Source: Paraburkholderia metrosideri (GTDB taxonomy: Bacteria > Pseudomonadota > Gammaproteobacteria > Burkholderiales > Burkholderiaceae). Taken from it: a stretch of DNA of 64,000 bases. The translations under genes and the position numbers were made by a program. This document shows, one piece after another, positions 61,492-64,000 of this stretch. The stretch covers positions 1 through 64,000 of the forward strand of contig NZ_CAJHCP010000009.1 in assembly GCF_904848625.1 (NCBI RefSeq), written 5' to 3'. Within the stretch, counting starts at the first letter, position 1, and every line of letters begins with the position of its first letter. A model generated the notes under the pieces. The model did no database searches. It had not been told where the DNA came from and saw nothing but the letters and a program-made list of their open reading frames with translations.

Positions 61492-63042
61492 TCATAGCTC
61501 CGATTCGATCGGCAGCAAGCCGAGGAACCATATTCCTACGCGCTTGAGTCCCGATACGTCAGGTTCATCGAGCTCCGTTTCTTTTCCGCTTGCGTCGGTA
61601 TCGATCCAGACAATATGTTTTGTGCCGTTCGCGTCGGTACGTTCCTCAAGACGCCACGCGATCAGGTCGAGCTTCGGCACCAGTCCATCGACCACTTCCG
61701 ACGCGAGCGCATCGCTTTGGCAATAGACGCCAATTTCCGTATTCAACGTAATCGATCGCGGATCGAGATTCATTGAACCGATGAAGATGCTGGATTTGTC
61801 GAACACATAAGTCTTCGCATGCAACGATGCTTTCGACGAGCCCAGCATCGATTTCTTCCCCTTCGAATCCTCCGATGCCGCTGGTTTCAGCTCGTATAGA
61901 TGCACGCCGGCATCGAGCAGATCCTTGCGATAACGCTGATATCCGGCATGGACGGCAGCCACGTCCGTAGCCGCCAGCGAGTTAGTAAGAACGGTCACGC
62001 GTACACCGCGCCCGGTCTCTTTGCGCAGCCACTCCACGCCCTTTTTGCCGGGCACAAAGTAGGGCGAAACAATCAGCATCTGGTGACTGGGTTCGACGCT
62101 CAATGAAGTGAATTGCGTGAGCAGATGTCCGCTTGAATCGTCCGGCGAACGCGTGATTTTCGCGGGATCGTCGTAAAGCAAGGTCGCCTTGCCCCACGCG
62201 ACGTCGATGTCACGCAACTTCATCATGTCGGTGTAGCGCTGCGCGGCCTGGGTGAGGTAGGGCGTATCGCGTTGGGACGCAACAAACGCATTCAGACGCT
62301 CGCGATAAACCGCAAGCGCACCAGGTTCCGCGGAATGACCCGTCAGACTCTCGATCGGATAAGCTGCGTCGGAATTCCAGAACTCGTCGAACGCGGTGGA
62401 GATTCTGGGTACCACGGCGCCATGTGTCAGCACATCGAGATCGCCGAATGACACATCGTTCGACGCACCGAAATATTCGTCCCCGATATTGCGGCCACCG
62501 ATAATCGCCGCCTCGTTATCGGCAATCATCGACTTGTTGTGCATGCGCCGATTCACGCGGCGAAACTCCATTGCCATGCCCAACGTCTTGAAGCGACGGT
62601 TCGCCACCGGGTTGAACAGGCGTATCTGAATGTTCGGATGCGACGCGAGCGCAAGCAGTACCTGGTCGTCTCCGTTGGTGCCGAGATCGTCGAGAAGCAC
62701 CCGCACTCTGACGCCGCGATCCGCCGCATGCAGCACCGCATCTGCGAGATGCTTGCCCGTCAGGTCGTCATGCCAGATGTAGTATTGAAGGTCGAGCGTG
62801 CGATCCGCAGCTTCGGCCAGCACAATGCGGCCGAGCAATGCGTCGACTCCGTCGGGCAGCAGGTAAAACGCGGTCTGGTCCGGATGCTTCTGCTCCTGCG
62901 GGGTGAAGACCGCGCCGAGCCGCGTGCTGTCGGACGGCGCGATGGCATGTGTGTCGACTCGCGCTGTCTGCGGCGGCAAGCTTGCGCAGGCCGACAGCAG
63001 GGCGACAAGCAGGACCGCGAAGACGGCGCGAAACTTTGCCAT
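61492..63042 (-). CDS. Phospholipase D-like lipoprotein, second paralogue
   Basis: 516 residues. Lipobox LLSAC (Cys19). PLD motifs HNKSMIAD and HAKTYVFD are both intact; LDLQYYIWHDDLTG and GGRNIGDEYFGA align closely with the gene at 17336-18928, as does the C-terminal GIWFLGLLPIES. The two share order and length but differ through the middle third, so they are old paralogues. Cardiolipin-synthase (ClsC-like) or phospholipase activity at the envelope is expected. Confidence 0.9.
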   Translation of the reverse strand: MAKFRAVFAVLLVALLSACASLPPQTARVDTHAIAPSDSTRLGAVFTPQEQKHPDQTAFYLLPDGVDALLGRIVLAEAADRTLDLQYYIWHDDLTGKHLADAVLHAADRGVRVRVLLDDLGTNGDDQVLLALASHPNIQIRLFNPVANRRFKTLGMAMEFRRVNRRMHNKSMIADNEAAIIGGRNIGDEYFGASNDVSFGDLDVLTHGAVVPRISTAFDEFWNSDAAYPIESLTGHSAEPGALAVYRERLNAFVASQRDTPYLTQAAQRYTDMMKLRDIDVAWGKATLLYDDPAKITRSPDDSSGHLLTQFTSLSVEPSHQMLIVSPYFVPGKKGVEWLRKETGRGVRVTVLTNSLAATDVAAVHAGYQRYRKDLLDAGVHLYELKPAASEDSKGKKSMLGSSKASLHAKTYVFDKSSIFIGSMNLDPRSITLNTEIGVYCQSDALASEVVDGLVPKLDLIAWRLEERTDANGTKHIVWIDTDASGKETELDEPDVSGLKRVGIWFLGLLPIESEL

Positions 63043-63064
63043 GACAGAACTCCAGACCCAGGTT

Positions 63065-64000
63065 TTATGCGGCGAAATCGGCGCTCATGTCGGCGTCGGT
63101 ACGCGCTTCGAGTTGCCCATTGCGGCATGCGTTGCGGAATATCTCATAGTCCCGCTCCACCTGGTCGGCGTAGGCACGCGAATAGCTGACCAACGCTTCG
63201 GTCATCTGGTCACCGTTGCCGAGATAGGCGGCCACTTCGGTTGCCTGTCCGCCGGCTTTTGCGTGCGCTCGCGCGAGCACCCAGCCGCACAGGCCCGCAT
63301 ATTCACGGAACGTCTCTTTCGAAAAGAGCTCGAGCGTGGCCGAGACTTTCATGTCGCGAAGTTGACGCCCGTAAATGTTTCGTCCGAATGGACCGGTCGT
63401 CCAGCCGAGGAACGGGTCGCTCGCGCCCTGCATGAGCCGCTGGCCATGAACCACACGCTGGCCCTGATGCTTCGAAACCGGTGCTTCAAAGTACCTCGAT
63501 ACGACGGAGGTCGACGCTTCCTTGAACTGGATGAATAGCGGCTTCTCATGCGGATCGACCATCAGCAGAATAAGGCAACGCGTTCCGACGCTGCCGACGC
63601 CGACTACCTTGAACGCGACATCCTGCATCGAAAAATGCGCCAGCAGATTGCACCGCACCGGGCCGAGAGATTTCAGGTAATGCTTGTAGATCGGCGCCAT
63701 CAGCTTGGGCCACTCGCCGAGACCTAACCAGTCGTCGTCGTGGGTAAAAAGCGTGTTTTTACCGTGGACGTGAAAGACGCCTGGCGGCGTGTCGCGAATC
63801 TGCCAGACGCCGTTGCGGTGGCTGGCGAGCTTGGGCAGCATGGTTTCATGAGTGCGGCGCGACGCCTTTTCGATCACGCTGCGAATGTGCAGCCGCGCAT
63901 CTTCGGAGGTCGCGGTCCGTTCGAGGCGATCGAACGTGATGAGCTCGTACCAGAGTTCGAGCGGACTCAGTGCTGAATACGTCGAGGTCCACCGTTGATA
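63065..64000 (-). CDS. DUF2252-domain protein (5' end outside window)
   Basis: At least 311 residues, open to the right edge, so the N-terminus is missing; reading through 63878-64000 continues as WYELITFDRLERTATSEDA without a stop. Features match DUF2252: VVGVGSVGTRCLILLM, PLFIQFKEASTSV, GQRVVHGQRLMQGASDPFLGW and the RQLRDMK segment. The fold resembles aminoglycoside-phosphotransferase-like kinases; the substrate is unknown. It is 22 bp upstream of the PLD gene, same strand, so they may share a transcript. Confidence 0.85.
   Translation of the reverse strand, partial: YQRWTSTYSALSPLELWYELITFDRLERTATSEDARLHIRSVIEKASRRTHETMLPKLASHRNGVWQIRDTPPGVFHVHGKNTLFTHDDDWLGLGEWPKLMAPIYKHYLKSLGPVRCNLLAHFSMQDVAFKVVGVGSVGTRCLILLMVDPHEKPLFIQFKEASTSVVSRYFEAPVSKHQGQRVVHGQRLMQGASDPFLGWTTGPFGRNIYGRQLRDMKVSATLELFSKETFREYAGLCGWVLARAHAKAGGQATEVAAYLGNGDQMTEALVSYSRAYADQVERDYEIFRNACRNGQLEARTDADMSADFAA

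Overview
The window reads as one chromosomal segment of a high-GC betaproteobacterium, most likely Paraburkholderia/Burkholderia. The indicators are a Burkholderia-type porin and phasin, a persulfide dioxygenase-rhodanese fusion, a B. cepacia-type FAD glucose dehydrogenase, a NodT-type RND efflux operon and dense GC-rich coding with long shadow frames. No rRNA, tRNA, CRISPR array or complete insertion sequence was seen.

Layout, left to right. 0-2.1 kb: a large alpha/beta-hydrolase lipoprotein next to a truncated 15-bp tandem repeat, then 1.6 kb with no convincing gene. 3.8-9.5 kb: a tripartite RND efflux operon. 9.9-11.3 kb: an amino-acid antiporter. 11.3-16.9 kb (minus): a seven-gene Mrp/Mbh-type cation/proton antiporter operon in which both antiporter domains are one 1030-residue protein. 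17.3-18.9 kb: a phospholipase D-like lipoprotein (a paralogue lies at 61.5-63.0 kb). 19.3-20.1 kb: a ceramidase-like (CREST) membrane protein. 20.1-25.0 kb: an amino-acid catabolism cluster (Lrp regulator, aminotransferase, RidA, porin, permease). 26.4-30.6 kb: a PRC-barrel protein and a three-subunit FAD glucose-type dehydrogenase.

30.6-40.1 kb is the accessory part. It is bounded on the left by a decayed IS6-family transposase and on the right by a porin 3' fragment. It holds two TRAP-type substrate-binding proteins without signal peptides, a PLP aminotransferase, a cupin, an MFS carrier, a YciI-like protein, a GGDEF protein with a degenerate EAL domain, and a divergent LuxR solo. This is the best candidate here for an undescribed small-molecule/signalling system. 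The adjoining 40-42.1 kb is a decay zone: a LysR regulator faces a Rieske oxygenase that has been cut and joined to the tail of an M24 peptidase, beside a DUF3224 remnant.

42.2-50.6 kb: split chromate transporter, exported beta-carbonic anhydrase, a GntR-ABC transporter-gamma-glutamyltransferase cluster, and a phasin with a readable promoter and terminator. 50.7-64 kb: small hypotheticals, a Fur-family regulator, a multicopper oxidase, a FecR-OmpA-CHASE2 trio, the persulfide dioxygenase-rhodanese fusion, a TPR membrane protein, a FUSC-like protein, the second PLD lipoprotein, and a DUF2252 protein cut by the window edge.
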